Positions 1 through 6,376 are shown, numbered from the stretch's first letter. The stretch is 7,855 nt of DNA from Syntrophaceae bacterium UBA6255 (GCA_002441205.1 DJVN01000172.1:1-7855), one strand, 5' to 3'. Notes: generated from the letters alone by a model not told the origin. Numbers and translations: made by a program.

Positions 1-1779
1 GTAGGAAAGAAAATGATCGCGGCAGAATTTCCTTTGCCTGCTCTGCGACGTCAGGCTCTCCAGAGAACCGTGATAGCGATTCCAGATATTGAGATACGTT
101 AAAAAGTCCGACTCCGGGTGCGCGAATTGGACATGCGCTTTCGATGCCTCATCAGCCTTTTCATAAGGACGTTCCCTCGGGTCCTGAATGCTTAAGGCGG
201 CGGCAATGACGGCGATTTCGTTGACGCAGTTTTCTTTCTGCGCTTCGATCAGCATCCGGGACGCGCGGGGATCCAGCGGGAACTCGGCCATCTTCCGGCC
301 GGTTTCCGTCAGCTTATAAAGATTGGTTTCTTCCGCGCTGTCGTCTCTGGCCAGCGCACCCAGATCGCGCAGGCTGTCAAGGCCGTCGCGGATGCTTTTG
401 GGCTGCGGTTTATCGATGAAGGGAAAAGACGAGACCGCGCCGAGATTCAACTCCAGCATTTGTAGAATGACGCCGGCCAGATTGGAGCGCATGATCTCCG
501 GCGGCGTGTATTGAGGCTTTTGCGAGAACTCTTCATGGGAATAGAGCCGGATGCAAATGCCGTTTTGCACACGCCCGCAGCGTCCTTTTCTTTGCTCGGC
601 GCTGCTTGCGGAAATCGGCTTGATCGGCAAACCGGTCGTTTGACTGCGGGGATTATATTCCAGGATGCGCGCCAGTCCGGCGTCAATCACATATTTGATG
701 CCCGGAATCGTCAGCGATGTTTCCGCGATATTTGTGGCCACAATGATTTTCTGCTGTGAGGCGGCGGCAAAAATCAGTCTTTGCTGGGAGCCGGATAATC
801 GCGCGTACAGCGGCAGAACGAGGCTTGAACATTTTTTGGCAAGCAGTCCGCAGGTTTCGCGGATGTCCTGCTCGGTCGGCATGAAAATCAAGATATCTTC
901 ATAACGTCGTTCGCGCTGCAGGGCTTCCACGCAAGCGACAGCCTCATTAATATAGGTTGTCTCGCCCTTTTCTTCTTTGTCCGGATCGAGAGGCCGATAG
1001 CGCACCTCCACCGGATACATTCTGCCCGAGACTTTAATGACCGGCGCATTGTCGAAAGCCGCGGAAAACTTTTCCGTATCAATCGTGGCCGAGGTAATGA
1101 TGACCTTTAAATCCTTTCTCCTCGCAAGAAGCGTCCGCAGATACCCCAGAATAAAATCGATGTTCAGACTGCGCTCATGGGCTTCATCGACAATAATGGT
1201 ATCGTAGGCCAGTAAATCCCGGTCTTTCACTGTTTCCGCAAGCAATATGCCGTCGGTCATGACTTTAATCAGCGGCTCGGCGGAGCTTTTTTCCTCAAAG
1301 CGGATTTTATAGGCAACGGATTGGCCGCATTCCTCGCCCAGCTCCTGAGCAATGCGTTGAGCGATGCTGATTGCCGCAATGCGCCGCGGCTGAGTCAGGC
1401 CGATCATGCCCCGCAAACCCAGACCAGCGGCAAGACACATCTTGGGAATTTGTGTTGTCTTTCCCGATCCGGTCTCGCCGGTGATAATGGTCACCTGATG
1501 CTTTTGAATGCTTTCGACAATCTCTCTTTTTTTAGCAATGATAGGAAGGTTTTGCGAAAATTTTACGGCGGGCGCATTTTGTTTTCTATTGCGATAGCGA
1601 GTATCGGAAAGATCGGAGATTCTTTTCAGATAGCCTAATTTTTTGAAAGCAGATTTTATGTCGGGCGTTTTATGATCTTCAATATTCTTGAGCTGACGCA
1701 CAATATTATAATAATCGGCAATCATGACAGAATCAAGCTTCTGCCTGATTTGCCGGATATCGCGCTTGATGCTTTGCAA
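1..1779 (-). CDS. hrpA: ATP-dependent DEAH-box RNA helicase HrpA, N-terminal part (3' end beyond window)
   Basis: Superfamily 2 DEAH-box RNA helicase, predicted to be cytoplasmic and to unwind or remodel RNA and ribosome complexes using ATP. The visible 593 residues carry a helical N-terminal arm (about 1-80), Walker A GETGSGKT at 101-108, TQPRR soon after, DEAH at 198-201, SAT at 230-232 and motif VI QRKGRCGR at 396-403. The start of the helicase-associated domain follows. Spacing and sequence (for example IPGIKYVID and GICIRLYS) match HrpA rather than HrpB. HrpA is about 1300 aa in E. coli, so over half lies beyond position 1. I chose the TTG at 1777-1779: GGAG (1787-1790) lies 7 nt upstream, an in-frame stop lies 33 nt upstream with no ATG after it, and the same start layout recurs in the second hrpA copy at 6318. 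The next ATG is at 1725 and would remove part of the conserved arm. Identity is sure; the start is likely. Confidence 0.95.
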   Translation of the reverse strand, partial: MQSIKRDIRQIRQKLDSVMIADYYNIVRQLKNIEDHKTPDIKSAFKKLGYLKRISDLSDTRYRNRKQNAPAVKFSQNLPIIAKKREIVESIQKHQVTIITGETGSGKTTQIPKMCLAAGLGLRGMIGLTQPRRIAAISIAQRIAQELGEECGQSVAYKIRFEEKSSAEPLIKVMTDGILLAETVKDRDLLAYDTIIVDEAHERSLNIDFILGYLRTLLARRKDLKVIITSATIDTEKFSAAFDNAPVIKVSGRMYPVEVRYRPLDPDKEEKGETTYINEAVACVEALQRERRYEDILIFMPTEQDIRETCGLLAKKCSSLVLPLYARLSGSQQRLIFAAASQQKIIVATNIAETSLTIPGIKYVIDAGLARILEYNPRSQTTGLPIKPISASSAEQRKGRCGRVQNGICIRLYSHEEFSQKPQYTPPEIMRSNLAGVILQMLELNLGAVSSFPFIDKPQPKSIRDGLDSLRDLGALARDDSAEETNLYKLTETGRKMAEFPLDPRASRMLIEAQKENCVNEIAVIAAALSIQDPRERPYEKADEASKAHVQFAHPESDFLTYLNIWNRYHGSLESLTSQSRQRKFCRDHFLSY

Positions 1780-1808
1780 CTCTTTTCTCCAGAAGATTTT
1801 ATGAATGG

Positions 1809-1838
1809 TTTATTTCACAAGGAAAGGGATGCTGTCAA
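1809..1838 (-). promoter_or_regulatory. Putative hrpA promoter, conserved at a second locus
   Basis: On the minus strand a perfect -35 TTGACA (1833-1838) is followed after 18 nt by AATAAA (1809-1814), a 4/6 match to the -10 consensus. A start point would fall about 20-25 nt before the TTG codon of hrpA. Nearly the same block, with CCGTCATTGACAG and TGTGAAATAAA in the same places, stands before the hrpA fragment at 6318. That makes a functional element more likely than a chance match. The -10 is weak, so its exact position is uncertain. Confidence 0.5.
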
Positions 1839-1860
1839 TGACGGATATGCGATGCCATTC

Positions 1861-2685
1861 CTAAATCAGAGCGCTATTTTGATTAGCGTAGAGATAACTC
1901 TGATTCGAGTGCGCTTTGAGCCATTTTTTATATTCATCCAAGTCAGGTCCACCCAAATTGATCACGTACTCCACCCCAAATATCGCGATAACCACATAGA
2001 ACTCCGCCATTTTAGAGTTGTCTGATGATGGGATTGCCAATATATCCCACTCATGGAGTACTTCGTATGGTGGTGTTCCTGGCGATGTGAAGAGCCTATT
2101 GGCCGCGTAGATTCGTCGCTTATGAATTGGCCATACAAGCCCGGGCTTTCCGCGCCGAACATAGTTACGGAGCTCATCAAGTTCTCTCTTCTCGACAATT
2201 TCTTTGTTCCAACCTGGCATGTTAATGCATCTTTCGGCCAGCGCTTCCATAGCAATTTTCGCGATGAATCGGGATGTCTCATAACTCTGCGGCGGTTCTG
2301 TAGCTGCTGGTATGAATAGCGTTCCATGGGTATGCGATTGGATTGACCGCACGAAATGAAGCTCGTTCTCACCAGGTGTGGCGCAGATCGCAAGGTGGCC
2401 GTCATCAGCAAGGTATACATCAACCTTGGAACGGCTACGTGGATAAAGGCCTGTTGCGGGGGGTATTTTCCCTCGCTTGTTTGACACGCGCATCTCGAAC
2501 CGAGAGTTACGTCCGTACCATGAGTTCAGGAATGGCGCTTCAACTTCCCGAGCGATGTAATTGTTGCAACCATCGCAAACCCAGCCTGGCGGTAAAATAT
2601 GTTCTGTATTCCCCAAGGATTCAGGAATTATATGTTCTTCCGATATGCTGCCTCTACTGGATGACTTACAGAAGATGCACTTCAT
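1861..2685 (-). CDS. HNH endonuclease-like protein (HNH_5-type zinc-binding nuclease domain)
   Basis: A 274-aa protein with an N-terminal treble-clef HNH signature: CIFC (C3, C6), EEHIIPESLGN with the key His at 18, then CDGCNN (C37, C40, N41). This is the pattern of HNH_5-like endonucleases, which cut DNA with one metal ion held by a beta-beta-alpha fold. The remaining ~220 residues are mixed alpha/beta and I do not recognise them; they may provide target recognition. No signal peptide or membrane segment is visible. The ATG at 2683-2685 has a GGGTG ribosome binding site 5 nt upstream. The gene ends 81 nt before the hrpA start and begins 114 nt after the end of the 275-aa gene, so it may share their transcript or have its own promoter. 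Base composition is more even than in the two AT-rich genes upstream, which suggests a separate origin. Such proteins occur both in defence loci and as stand-alone genes; the role here is inference. Confidence 0.75.
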   Translation of the reverse strand: MKCIFCKSSSRGSISEEHIIPESLGNTEHILPPGWVCDGCNNYIAREVEAPFLNSWYGRNSRFEMRVSNKRGKIPPATGLYPRSRSKVDVYLADDGHLAICATPGENELHFVRSIQSHTHGTLFIPAATEPPQSYETSRFIAKIAMEALAERCINMPGWNKEIVEKRELDELRNYVRRGKPGLVWPIHKRRIYAANRLFTSPGTPPYEVLHEWDILAIPSSDNSKMAEFYVVIAIFGVEYVINLGGPDLDEYKKWLKAHSNQSYLYANQNSALI

Positions 2686-2706
2686 ATTTCACCCTGCCAA
2701 GAAAAC

Positions 2707-2768
2707 GGAGAACCAATAATTATGCCTCTCTTTCCTATCTACCTGCCTTTTGTAGCTGAAGGTTCTCC
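2707..2768. repeat. 8-bp perfect inverted repeat in the gap before the HNH gene
   Basis: GGAGAACC (2707-2714) and GGTTCTCC (2761-2768) are exact reverse complements, separated by 46 nt. They lie between the 275-aa gene and the HNH gene. The pair could be an operator, a long-loop RNA hairpin or chance. The left arm is only about 22 nt from the HNH start codon, so a role in HNH expression is possible but unproven. Confidence 0.3.
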
Positions 2769-2799
2769 TGCTGCTTTATAAATGATTCGCATCGGATAT

Positions 2800-3627
2800 T
2801 TAAAACAAGTCTTGTTGCTTATCAAGTGGCGGATAGAAGACGCCAACAATAACAAAGGGATTTTTTGCCCACCCATGATACTGTTTAAGCGTGCCAAGAA
2901 AAAAATATAAATCCTTTTCCAAAAATTTATCAAAATATTTTTTCTCCACCATTTGCAATGCCACTTCTTCATTATTACTGCATTGCATAAGACAATTCCA
3001 ATACAACATGCCGATTTCCCAATCCTCTATCATCAAAACAGATTTAGTTCCTTCATCGTCAACAAACTCATATGAAAACCGGTAAGGCAATTTGGGCACA
3101 ACAGAAAATTCTTTTTCGATTTCTTCTGCTGTCTGGAAAAATGACATTTGTTTTGATTTTGCTTTTAATAAATCCCTCTTTTCTTTTGACCATTCCCTAT
3201 CGGTATTCTCCCATATAAAATTAACAATTTTTTGTGGTTTAAAAATAGCCAAAGAAAGTTCATTGTTGTTTGCTTTTGATATTAATTCTTTTAACTTAGT
3301 AAAGATTGGCTGATTATTAAATATAATCTTTTTACGTTCCGACCAATTATGACTTGTGTCAACTGTGTTTAGAAGCTTTATTTTATCTATGTCTGTAACT
3401 GAATAACTTTCTGGCCGGGGGTCACTTTGATTTTTTATGAAGGGTGCTTCCATCCACTGATATTTTTTATATTGATTTTCATAATCAAGTTTACGAAACG
3501 GCATTGGATAAATCCGTATCCATGACCCGTCTTCTTGAACACCTGCTGTGCATACAAGTTCGTCGTACTTTTTGGATATTGTTGGATAGGTTTTTACAGT
3601 TATCAAGACCCTTTTCGTCTTATTCAT
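2800..3627 (-). CDS. Conserved hypothetical protein, 275 aa, translationally coupled to the DUF488 gene
   Basis: I do not recognise a named family. The N-terminus is distinctive: a basic start, then VKTYP (11-15), ELVCTAG (23-29) with Cys26, and SWIRIYP (35-41) followed by PFR. The C-terminus has NPFVIVGVFYPP. These strand-rich, conserved-looking patches suggest a compact beta-barrel or nucleic-acid-binding fold at the N-terminus and a helical middle. No membrane segment or signal peptide is seen. The ATG (3625-3627) overlaps the TGA of the preceding DUF488 gene (3624-3626) as ATGA, so the two are almost certainly co-translated and probably act together. The gene is strongly AT-rich, like its partner and unlike hrpA and plsC, which fits horizontal acquisition. 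I recall similar proteins beside DUF488 genes in other genomes but cannot check this here. The coding call is firm; the function is unknown. Confidence 0.85.
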   Translation of the reverse strand: MNKTKRVLITVKTYPTISKKYDELVCTAGVQEDGSWIRIYPMPFRKLDYENQYKKYQWMEAPFIKNQSDPRPESYSVTDIDKIKLLNTVDTSHNWSERKKIIFNNQPIFTKLKELISKANNNELSLAIFKPQKIVNFIWENTDREWSKEKRDLLKAKSKQMSFFQTAEEIEKEFSVVPKLPYRFSYEFVDDEGTKSVLMIEDWEIGMLYWNCLMQCSNNEEVALQMVEKKYFDKFLEKDLYFFLGTLKQYHGWAKNPFVIVGVFYPPLDKQQDLF

Positions 3628-4511
3628 ATATTTACAACTCTGACAGCGTAATTATCTTTTATAAACTGACCGAGAATATGACGATGGCAAAAATTTGGGT
3701 CTTTTTCAAAGCAGGTTAATGCAACACGTTTTTTATCGCACAATAAGTCGAATATTTTTTTAATATACACTTTCTTTTTTGGCAGCGTTTTCTTATATTC
3801 AGTAAAGAGAGTTTTATAATCAGCCGAATCGTTAAGCTCCTTACGTTTTTCGGAAACAATACCTAACTCTGGCATATGGACATACTCAATGTTTATTTCT
3901 TGTAGCACGTTCGATAACAGTGTTTTTGAAAAACCAAATTTTCGGCTGATGGGATTGTTGCGGACATCGCAGATTAAGCGAATATCATTCTGAATTAATT
4001 TATTAATATATGCTTCAATTGTTATGCCTTCATAGCCAATTGTAAATAGTGTTTGCGATTCACGAATAGCTGTCTGTCTAATGTTTTGGATTTTTTTTAG
4101 TTCGTCTTTCGTCAACAAACGATGAGCTATTTTACTATTAATTGCGTAATAAGGGTATGATGTATAAACAGTTTTAATAAGTGCGTTTCCTCGCACATCA
4201 TTATACGTCGACAGGAAACGCTTTACATCGGTATAACAATCTATAAGCTTTGGATATTTATTGACAAGTTCGATATTCTTGTCCTTAATCGATATCCATC
4301 CCTGTTTTTGCATGATGTGCATATCTTCATTTGCCTGAAATGAATAACAACCATAATGATAGGGAACGAAGTCATAATAATTAATTTTATATTTTTGCTG
4401 AAATAAAAAAATTAACTTTTGGAGGTCTATCTTTGATAAAGGCTCTCCTGCAAGCTTTATGAATATCAACATAAATTTTTGGCGCTGGAAATTTGGATAT
4501 TGTATGGCCAT
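3624..4511 (-). CDS. DUF488 domain protein with N-terminal Panacea/SocA-like extension
   Basis: Starting at the ATG at 4509-4511, this is a 295-aa protein. Residues ~155-290 form a DUF488 domain: FTIGYEG (156-162), CDVRNNP (181-187), SRKFGFSK (189-196), HMPELG (212-217) and a C-terminal CFEKDPNFCHRH (267-278) with the CHR motif typical of the family. The biochemical role of DUF488 is not settled. Residues ~10-80 look like a small winged-helix or Panacea/SocA-like module (KLAGEPLSKIDLQKLIFLF, later YHYGCYSF and a terminal GWI), as found in toxin-antitoxin partners and other accessory proteins; this part is my pattern reading. An upstream in-frame ATG at 4532 would lie only about 10 nt from the predicted transcript start. 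The chosen ATG has AGGGA about 9 nt upstream. The gene is AT-rich, first in its operon, and overlaps the 275-aa gene by 4 nt. Confidence 0.88.
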   Translation of the reverse strand: MAIQYPNFQRQKFMLIFIKLAGEPLSKIDLQKLIFLFQQKYKINYYDFVPYHYGCYSFQANEDMHIMQKQGWISIKDKNIELVNKYPKLIDCYTDVKRFLSTYNDVRGNALIKTVYTSYPYYAINSKIAHRLLTKDELKKIQNIRQTAIRESQTLFTIGYEGITIEAYINKLIQNDIRLICDVRNNPISRKFGFSKTLLSNVLQEINIEYVHMPELGIVSEKRKELNDSADYKTLFTEYKKTLPKKKVYIKKIFDLLCDKKRVALTCFEKDPNFCHRHILGQFIKDNYAVRVVNI

Positions 4512-4549
4512 TATTCTATTCCCTATTTGCAATGCTTCTATTGATGTTA

Positions 4550-4578
4550 ACTATAAGAAAAGCATTCTTGTATGTCAA
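4550..4578 (-). promoter_or_regulatory. Sigma70-type promoter of the DUF488 operon
   Basis: On the minus strand a perfect -35 TTGACA (4573-4578) and a 5/6 -10 TATAGT (4550-4555) are separated by exactly 17 nt. The expected start, near 4543, gives a leader of about 30 nt to the ATG at 4511 with its AGGGA ribosome binding site. This is the best-looking promoter in the window and suggests strong, perhaps constitutive, expression. No clear operator overlaps it. Confidence 0.8.
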
Positions 4579-4629
4579 TGAAATCTTGTAGCTTAAGGGC
4601 TGTTTATTATGAAAAATTTTAAATCCGCG

Positions 4630-4659
4630 AAAATCCGGGGGACACCTTACCGGTTTTTT
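4630..4659. repeat. GGGGGACACC hairpin, possible REP/RAYT-type relic or terminator
   Basis: The CCGG at 4635-4638 and the CCGG at 4650-4653 flank GGGGACACCTTA-type sequence. AAAA lies before the first CCGG and TTTTTT after the second, so a short hairpin followed by a T-run forms on the plus strand. Repeats containing GGGGGACACC are familiar from REP-like elements mobilised by RAYT (IS200-related) transposases. That link is from memory, and no transposase is present here. It could also simply act as a terminator between plsC and the DUF488 operon. Confidence 0.35.
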
Positions 4660-4715
4660 ATATCTTCACTCAAGTATAACACAGTCAGAAGATAACGTTA
4701 CTTCCATTTTGGTAA

Positions 4716-4737
4716 GGCAGGGAGAAGGCTCCTTGCC
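4716..4737 (-). terminator. Hairpin just after plsC, possible weak terminator
   Basis: GGCAGGGAG (4716-4724) and CTCCTTGCC (4729-4737) pair across a 4-nt loop with one mismatch, starting 4 nt past the plsC stop codon. On the minus strand the hairpin is followed by TTACC rather than a proper U-run. It is therefore either a weak factor-independent terminator or an mRNA 3'-end stabiliser. Confidence 0.45.
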
Positions 4738-4741
4738 GATA

Positions 4742-5473
4742 TCAGGTTTCCCCGCACAGAGTGCTTAGTTCTCTCCGTACCACTTCAATCAACGCATCCT
4801 TGTTCTCCAGAGTGTAAGCCGAGGCGTCAATCGGTTTGCCGATATGAATGTCCACCTGTTGATCCAGGTAGAAATCCCACGTCTTGGCCGGCAGGACTTT
4901 TTCCGAACCCCGGATGCCGACCGGTATAATCTGCGCGCCGGTTTCGATAGCCAGGATGAAACCGCCTTTCTTAAACGATCCCAACCGGCCGGTTCGCGAG
5001 CGCGTACCTTCCGGAGCGATCCAGAGAACAATTCCATCCTCCATCTTTTCACGCGCCGCATGGAGATCCTTTTTGGCCTGCTCGATGTTATGGCGATCGA
5101 TGAAAATGAATTCGCCCGCCGCCATCCCGCGTCCCCACAAAGGGATCCTGAACAGTTCTTTTTTGGTGAGCATGCGGATGCTGCCCGGCAGCGAAAGAAT
5201 CGTCAGGGGAATATCGTAGAGACTGCGGTGATTCGACATGATGATGTAGCGTTTGCCCGATTCGATGCGAATATTAAAGGGATCAAAAACCGTCTTTTTG
5301 ATGCGTGCCGCATTGAGAAGACCATTGGACCACCAGGTCAAAAGACCGTCTCCGTCTTTTCTTGGATACCCGCCCTTGATGACCGACCAGTACAGCACGA
5401 TGAGCGTAATTCTCAGCGTCACATAGACACTGACGATCATGATCAGGATTTTTCGGATCAAAGAGGCTTTCAT
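4742..5473 (-). CDS. plsC: 1-acyl-sn-glycerol-3-phosphate acyltransferase (PlsC family)
   Basis: A 243-aa member of the LPLAT/PlsC family. It transfers an acyl chain to lysophosphatidic acid to give phosphatidic acid in phospholipid synthesis, at the inner membrane. A hydrophobic N-terminal segment (~6-32) should anchor it. The catalytic HX4D motif is NHRSLYD (His82, Asp87), the substrate-binding block is PEGTRS (154-159) and IPVGI is at 183-187. All are in the usual order, and the length is normal. The ATG at 5471-5473 has AAGGGA upstream at a rather long spacing of about 12 nt. It stands alone: a non-coding hairpin tract lies upstream, and a hairpin and spacer separate it from the DUF488 operon. 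Composition is close to that of hrpA, so it is probably a core chromosomal gene. Specificity for LPA rather than another lysolipid is inferred from the family. Confidence 0.92.
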   Translation of the reverse strand: MKASLIRKILIMIVSVYVTLRITLIVLYWSVIKGGYPRKDGDGLLTWWSNGLLNAARIKKTVFDPFNIRIESGKRYIIMSNHRSLYDIPLTILSLPGSIRMLTKKELFRIPLWGRGMAAGEFIFIDRHNIEQAKKDLHAAREKMEDGIVLWIAPEGTRSRTGRLGSFKKGGFILAIETGAQIIPVGIRGSEKVLPAKTWDFYLDQQVDIHIGKPIDASAYTLENKDALIEVVRRELSTLCGET

Positions 5474-5557
5474 GATATTTTAATTCCCTTTTTAGAGTCG
5501 ATATAGTTTCACCGCAAAGAATCTTACGAATGACGGCTTTAAATTAGACCCTCTTTT

Positions 5558-5736
5558 ATCCCGCTCGGCGCTGCCTTGGGGATAATTTAATGAGCCTTGA
5601 TTTTCCGAAACGAAGTGTCCGGAAAAACTTAGAGCGAATTATCCCGCCACCGTTAGGTGGCAGGGACGAGCTTCAGCATGTTCCACTTCTGAAGTTTGGG
5701 ACTCTGATCCCACTCCACTGCGTTTCGGGGATAATT
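5558..5736. repeat. Imperfect 30-nt direct repeat pair (5558-5587 and 5707-5736)
   Basis: Both copies start ATCCC-CTC, have CTGC in the middle and end GGGGATAATT, with the same 30-nt length. Each is itself a potential hairpin because ATCCC can pair with GGGAT. A third relative, AATTATCCC, starts the hairpin at 5642. The spacing is 149 nt from start to start. This is consistent with a degenerate dispersed repeat family. Confidence 0.5.
5642..5666. repeat. Strong hairpin: 10-bp stem with one bulged A
   Basis: TCCCGCCACC (5642-5651) pairs with GGTGGCAGGGA (5656-5666) around a GTTA loop, leaving one unpaired A. Neither side has a T-run, so it is not a standard terminator. It may be part of the surrounding repeat family. 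Confidence 0.55.
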
Positions 5737-5737
5737 C

Positions 5738-5758
5738 CCAATAGCCGTTGGCTATTGG
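5738..5758. repeat. Perfect 9-bp hairpin with 3-nt loop
   Basis: CCAATAGCC and GGCTATTGG flank a GTT loop with no mismatch, and ATAATTC occurs directly on both sides. It lies 53 nt beyond the nitroreductase stop codon in the minus direction, where it could end transcription or protect a 3' end. There is no T-run. Confidence 0.55.
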
Positions 5759-5810
5759 ATAATTCGACTAACAAACTTTAATGCGCTACGCTTCTATAAT
5801 TTGGGTCTCA

Positions 5811-6155
5811 TTAAAACATCGGCTTATTAAGGTCATTTAAAAATACGATTTCGGAAAGCGGCTTGCGCGGCGGCCCTGCTTTCGGTTCCGTGGCCGGTCT
5901 GCCGATCGGGATGACAGCATAGACTTTATGACCTTCGGATACAGCAAGAATTTTTTCACAGGCTTCATGGTTCATTAAACCCACGACCACCGTGCCAAGT
6001 CCCAGTTCGTGGGCTTTCAGACAGAGGGTTTGCACGGCGATGCCCAGATCGAAAAATTCCCAGTGGGGAATGGAGGTTACCTCTTTCCCGTCATAGCAGC
6101 CGGAAATGGTCGTTTTCGCGCAGGCGACGTTGATAGCGCTGATGAGATGCGTCAA
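5811..6155 (-). pseudogene. C-terminal fragment of an FMN nitroreductase family protein
   Basis: The reading frame gives at most 114 residues from a TTG at 6155, without a ribosome binding site. It contains HWEFFDLGIAVQTL, HELGLGTVVVGL, a short helix ending EKIL, VIPIGRP and RKPLSEIV. This is the second half of NAD(P)H/FMN nitroreductases, including the flavin-proximal GLGT region. Family members are about 165-220 aa. The expected N-terminal RRSIR and APSA-N-QPW blocks that bind FMN are absent, and a stop lies 27 nt upstream in this frame. In their place, in another frame, is the 5' end of an hrpA-like gene. I therefore read it as a decayed gene left by a deletion or recombination. A functional short protein is unlikely because half of the flavin site is gone. 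Confidence 0.75.
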
Positions 6156-6318
6156 CGCGTTGCTTGATCCGGCTCAGTGTTTTGAAGAAAGCTTTTTTGT
6201 CTTGTATTTTATTCAGCTCGATATCATTGATCTCACGAACAAGGAAAGGATAGTCTGTCACCATGATCTGGTCGATGCGTTTCTTGATTTGCCGAATAAT
6301 TTGTGCGTTAATGCTCAA
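6091..6318 (-). pseudogene. Truncated second hrpA copy (first ~65 codons only)
   Basis: The 75-codon frame from TTG (6316-6318) aligns without gaps to the first 65 residues of the HrpA at 1779. Both share IRQI, D16, DY, VR, IE, a K-x-x-D-x-K run, KR/KQ, and RY-x-x-R at the end; I count about 25 identities in 65. Both use TTG, both have GGAG exactly 7 nt upstream within GGAGAAAAGA, and both follow the same promoter-like block. After RYQRR the similarity stops, and the frame ends at TGA (6091-6093) inside nitroreductase sequence. No Walker A or DEAH motif remains, so it cannot be a helicase. The two copies are diverged, so this is not a fresh duplication. It is a relic of a paralogue or of a replaced orthologue. 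Confidence 0.75.
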
Positions 6319-6346
6319 ATCTTTTCTCCGTCATGTGGCTGCCTGC

Positions 6347-6376
6347 TTTATTTCACATGGAGATGATGGCTGTCAA
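6347..6376 (-). promoter_or_regulatory. Second copy of the hrpA-type promoter
   Basis: On the minus strand TTGACA (6371-6376) and AATAAA (6347-6352) are 18 nt apart, as in the element at 1809-1838. Flanking CCGTCA and TGTGA are also shared. If active, it would transcribe the hrpA relic and nitroreductase remnant. Confidence 0.45.

Larger units (their letters stand above)
5474..5810. other. 337-nt non-coding tract rich in hairpins and short repeats
   Basis: No credible gene is seen on either strand. The tract holds a 30-nt imperfect direct repeat, two strong hairpins, a shorter CTTCAG/CTGAAG stem and four scattered copies of GGATAATT or its complement. It separates plsC from the nitroreductase remnant. 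The part next to 5473 must hold the plsC promoter, but I see no convincing -35/-10 pair. It may be debris of a mobile repeat or an unrecognised structured RNA. Confidence 0.5.

Noticed and set aside
1962..2423. 153-codon minus frame inside the HNH gene
   Set aside because: It overlaps the HNH gene in another frame and has unlikely composition and no motif.
2343..2759. 138-codon plus frame opposite the HNH N-terminus
   Set aside because: It is antisense to the zinc-binding HNH region and has no ribosome binding site or family resemblance.
4844..5506. 220-codon plus-strand open frame across the acyltransferase
   Set aside because: It is the antisense shadow of plsC, whose HX4D and PEGTRS motifs are on the minus strand. 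The plus frame has no recognisable domain.
5529..5536. CCGTCATT upstream of plsC as a third copy of the hrpA promoter block
   Set aside because: Only the 8-mer and a GTGAAA are shared, spacing differs by 2 nt and TTGACA is missing, so chance is likely.
6091..6155. Programmed frameshift joining the 75-codon and 114-codon frames into one protein
   Set aside because: The first frame matches the HrpA N-terminus, not a nitroreductase N-terminus. No slippery heptamer is seen, and the expected FMN-binding N-terminal half is missing. A deletion scar explains it better.
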